DNA of 64,000 nucleotides, taken from the NCBI RefSeq assembly GCF_002754245.1, contig NZ_PEEX01000001.1, forward strand, positions 248,001 through 312,000, in the 5' to 3' direction. Of the stretch, positions 61,563-64,000 are shown piece after piece. The position numbers and the translations under genes are program-made. The notes under the pieces were generated by a model. It had not been told where the DNA came from, did not search any database, and was given only the letters and a program-made list of their open reading frames with translations. This stretch comes from Chryseobacterium sp. 52. Lineage in GTDB: Bacteria > Bacteroidota > Bacteroidia > Flavobacteriales > Weeksellaceae. Position 1 is the first letter of the stretch. The number at the start of each line of letters is the position of its first letter.

Positions 61563-64000
61563 TTAAAGAGTCGCCTGAAGACCGAAAGTGATCGTTCTCA
61601 TTGCAGGATACCTGTAATATGTAGTTCCATCCAATGCCTGTTCCGGATCCATTCCTTTATGCTTGTAGAAAGTCAGAAGGTTTTCAGCCTGAACATAGAT
61701 TCTGAATTTCTTCAATCCCAGTTTTTCAAAATAATCTGAAGGAAGCGTATATCCCAGACTTACATTTTTAAGTCTCGCATAAGTCCCTGAATATAAAAAT
61801 CTTGAAGAAGAGGAATTCCAGTTATTCGTTACCGTACTTAATGCAGGAACATCGGTATTGGGATTTTCCGGAGTCCATCTGTTCAGCATTTCGGCACTCC
61901 ATGCACGTCCTGCAGAATTTCCACTGGACAGCAATGACGTATAATCGGTATCAAGAATCTTTCCTCCAATACTAAATGTCAAGAGACCTGAAACATCAAA
62001 GTTTTTATAAGCAATACTTGTGGTAATCCCACCTGTTACTTTAGGTAAAGCAGATCCCTGGTACGTTCTTGTAGCCTTTGCATATTCTGAAGTCGTTCCG
62101 TCTACCGTATTTCCGCTGGCGTCCTGATAAATGTATCTCCATAGCGGTTTTCCGTTGGAAGGATCTACTCCTTTCCATTCCTGAAGATAAAAATCATAAA
62201 TAGAACCACCTACTTCCAGACGTTTGGTACCGGATATTACAGCACCTTTTGGCAGCTTGGTAATTTTATTATGTAGCGTGCTCAGATTCACATCTACATT
62301 CCACTGGAAATTATCATTTTTGATGGGTGTTGTGAATAGTGAAAATTCAAAACCGGTATTCTGTATCGTCCCAACATTGAATGGAAAATCACTGATTCCC
62401 AGAGATGGAGCGACTGGCATATTAAACAGAAGATCCTGGCTTTTTCTTTTAAAATATTCGATATTACCTTTCACTCTGTTTTTAAGAATAGCAAACTCAA
62501 GACCCACATTTAAATTAAGATTGGTTTCCCATTTAACATCGTTGGTCTGTACTTTTTCAAGAACCGTTCCCGGCTCGCCAAGGTTGTTATAAAATTTATA
62601 TAATTCCTGATAAGCGTAATAAAGCGATGACCCGTTAGGTCTCCTTAATTTATCATTCCCCTGGCCACCATAACTTGCACGTAATGTAAGCTGATTAAAA
62701 ATATTCAGATCCTTGATAAAATCTTCATTCGAAACTTTCCATGAACCTCCCACAGACCAGAATTTCCCCCATCTGTTATCGGCAAAGAACCTTGAAGAAC
62801 CGTCTGCTCTTCCTGATACTGATAAAAAGTAGGTGTTATTAAAATCATATTCCGCTCTTCCCAGGAAACTCAACAGAGAGAATTTATCACTGTTTCCACT
62901 GAAACTTCCTAATAAAGCAGCTGCATCGGGCTCATAATAATAAGGCAGAGAAAACTGGCTTCTGGAACCTGATATCGTTTGATAATCATATTTATAAAAT
63001 TCCTGACCTCCCAGGATATTAATATGGTGCTTCCCGAATTTCTTGTCATAAGTCAGAATATTACTGGTCGTATAAGAAAGTGTTCTGCTGTTTGACTTCG
63101 TTACAGAGCCCCCTGTCTCACTTCCTTGTCCTATTAATGGATTCGAGTAATAATGACCGTTGTAATTCACTAAATCAACAGAAAAACTGGTCTTAAATTT
63201 CAGCTCCGGAAGGAAAGTGAAGTCTAAAAATCCTTTTCCTGAGAAATTGTCCTCTTTATTTTCATTTTTATCCAAAGGTAATGTTGCAGCAGCATTTTGA
63301 TTTTGAAGCGCACTTGTAGGCCTGTATTTTCCAAAATCATAGATTCTGTTTCCTTCCGAATCCAGTCTGTAACTTCCGTCATCATTTCTTTCATAATATG
63401 GATAAAAAGACGGAACTACTCTTGCGGCCAGAATGATATTATCCTGTCTGGAATCTGAAGATGGCGGAGCCTGCTGCATACTGTTGGTGTAACTTAAATT
63501 CACGCCCGCATTCAGCCATTTTTTAACCTCAGAATTAATCTTCAATCTCGTCCCGAATTTTTGAAAACCGGACTGAATAGCAATGCCTTTATCATCCAGA
63601 TAGCCTAGTGAAAAGAAATAATTGCTTTTTTCACTGCCTCCACTGATGTCAAAATCTACCTGATTTCTGGAAGCTGTTCTTTGAAGAATATCTCTCCAGT
63701 CATCATTCCATAGAGGTTTTGCTCCGGGAAGAAGTTTTCCGTCTGTTCCTACAGGTTTTGAAAATGAAGCTCCATAAGGATTTATTCCCAGAGCGGTAAC
63801 AAGGTTGTCACTTGCCATCTGGCCTGCCTGCTGTGAAGATATCTGTCCGGATTTATAGCCATTTCTCAAAGCTTCCCAATACAGCTGGAAATATTGGTCT
63901 GTAGTCACCTGCTTATAGTCTTTGACAGCTCTGCTTGAAAATCCCTGACTGATATTAAAGTTCACTCTCGACTCTCCTTTTTTACCGGATTTTGTTGTAA
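61563..64000 (-). CDS. SusC/RagA family TonB-linked outer membrane protein (5' end outside window)
   Basis: At least 811 residues, C-terminal part. The reading frame continues to the right edge (TTKSGKKGESRVNFNIS), so the true start lies beyond 64000; the plug domain's conserved TTKxGKxG is right at the edge. The barrel has ADGSSRFFADNRWGKFWSVGGSWKVSNEDF (landmarks GRADGSSRF and WSVGGSWK), LRASYGGQGN and the terminal FGLQATL. It forms the import pore for the SusD partner, energised by TonB. The signal peptide and CarboxypepD-like domain are not visible. Confidence 0.94.
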   Translation of the reverse strand, partial: TTKSGKKGESRVNFNISQGFSSRAVKDYKQVTTDQYFQLYWEALRNGYKSGQISSQQAGQMASDNLVTALGINPYGASFSKPVGTDGKLLPGAKPLWNDDWRDILQRTASRNQVDFDISGGSEKSNYFFSLGYLDDKGIAIQSGFQKFGTRLKINSEVKKWLNAGVNLSYTNSMQQAPPSSDSRQDNIILAARVVPSFYPYYERNDDGSYRLDSEGNRIYDFGKYRPTSALQNQNAAATLPLDKNENKEDNFSGKGFLDFTFLPELKFKTSFSVDLVNYNGHYYSNPLIGQGSETGGSVTKSNSRTLSYTTSNILTYDKKFGKHHINILGGQEFYKYDYQTISGSRSQFSLPYYYEPDAAALLGSFSGNSDKFSLLSFLGRAEYDFNNTYFLSVSGRADGSSRFFADNRWGKFWSVGGSWKVSNEDFIKDLNIFNQLTLRASYGGQGNDKLRRPNGSSLYYAYQELYKFYNNLGEPGTVLEKVQTNDVKWETNLNLNVGLEFAILKNRVKGNIEYFKRKSQDLLFNMPVAPSLGISDFPFNVGTIQNTGFEFSLFTTPIKNDNFQWNVDVNLSTLHNKITKLPKGAVISGTKRLEVGGSIYDFYLQEWKGVDPSNGKPLWRYIYQDASGNTVDGTTSEYAKATRTYQGSALPKVTGGITTSIAYKNFDVSGLLTFSIGGKILDTDYTSLLSSGNSAGRAWSAEMLNRWTPENPNTDVPALSTVTNNWNSSSSRFLYSGTYARLKNVSLGYTLPSDYFEKLGLKKFRIYVQAENLLTFYKHKGMDPEQALDGTTYYRYPAMRTITFGLQATL

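Noticed and set aside
1..64000. Prophage, insertion sequence, integrative element or defence island
   Set aside because: No transposase, integrase, phage structural gene, restriction-modification or abortive-infection gene is recognisable; gene content and codon use look uniform.

Overview
The window is chromosomal DNA of a flavobacterium, most likely Chryseobacterium or a close relative in Weeksellaceae (Bacteroidota). This rests on AT-rich sequence, three proteins with Por/type IX secretion C-terminal sorting domains, SusC/SusD and TonB-dependent receptors, a Chryseobacterium-style 'bacteriocin-like' double-glycine peptide, and many promoters of the Bacteroidota TTG-N18/20-TAnnTTTG type. 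I see no phage, transposase, integrase or CRISPR array.

Layout. 0-3.3 kb: end of the str operon (rpsL-rpsG-fusA-rpsJ, minus strand). 3.5-9.7 kb: a polytopic GT-C-like protein, Dps, PncB, small hypothetical genes and a 77-aa double-glycine-leader peptide. 9.9-17 kb: a T9SS-exported protein, DUF5995, RmuC, a LytTR regulator, a CPBP protease and a SpoU methyltransferase. 17-28 kb: an Ala-rich lipoprotein, a membrane-protein/lipoprotein pair, 5-formyl-THF cyclo-ligase, TrhO, HtrA, RidA, LptD and an amidase. 28.3-29.3 kb: three tRNA-Glu(TTC) genes around rpsT. 29.5-35.4 kb: an AraC regulator, a serine hydrolase, a FadR-type regulator with its MFS transporter, and a T9SS protein.

35.5-42.6 kb is a cobalamin-uptake operon on the minus strand: promoter, cobalamin riboswitch, BtuB receptor, BtuG-like propeller lipoprotein, a second surface lipoprotein, and a T9SS-secreted propeller protein. 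42.7-48.5 kb looks like copper and redox handling: an MbnP/MbnH-like pair with an outer-membrane barrel, exported superoxide dismutase, an SCO protein, a YHS-domain protein and two paralogous small Cys-containing membrane proteins. 48.8-59.3 kb is a Zn/Cd/Co-type efflux region: P-type ATPase, Fur-family regulator, CDF transporter, bestrophin, RND adaptor, and an RND pump fused to its TolC-like outer-membrane partner, headed by a DUF6660-like small protein. The window ends in a SusD/SusC pair; SusC runs off the right edge.

The most useful new observations are regulatory and architectural. (1) A 15-bp palindrome TGCAATnnnATTGCA sits exactly 13 nt upstream of a -7-like element before both the RND pump and the P-type ATPase, flanking the Fur-family gene, and is a strong operator candidate. 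(2) ATTCATC[A/T]GATGA occurs before the FadR-type gene and before its MFS neighbour. (3) Three small proteins in the metal region share an N-terminal hydrophobic segment, a Cys motif and a C-terminus I(F/W)xPPxx. (4) The TolC-like half of the RND fusion keeps its own signal-peptide-like segment. (5) At three genes the -7 box lies 4-5 nt before the start codon, suggesting leaderless transcripts.
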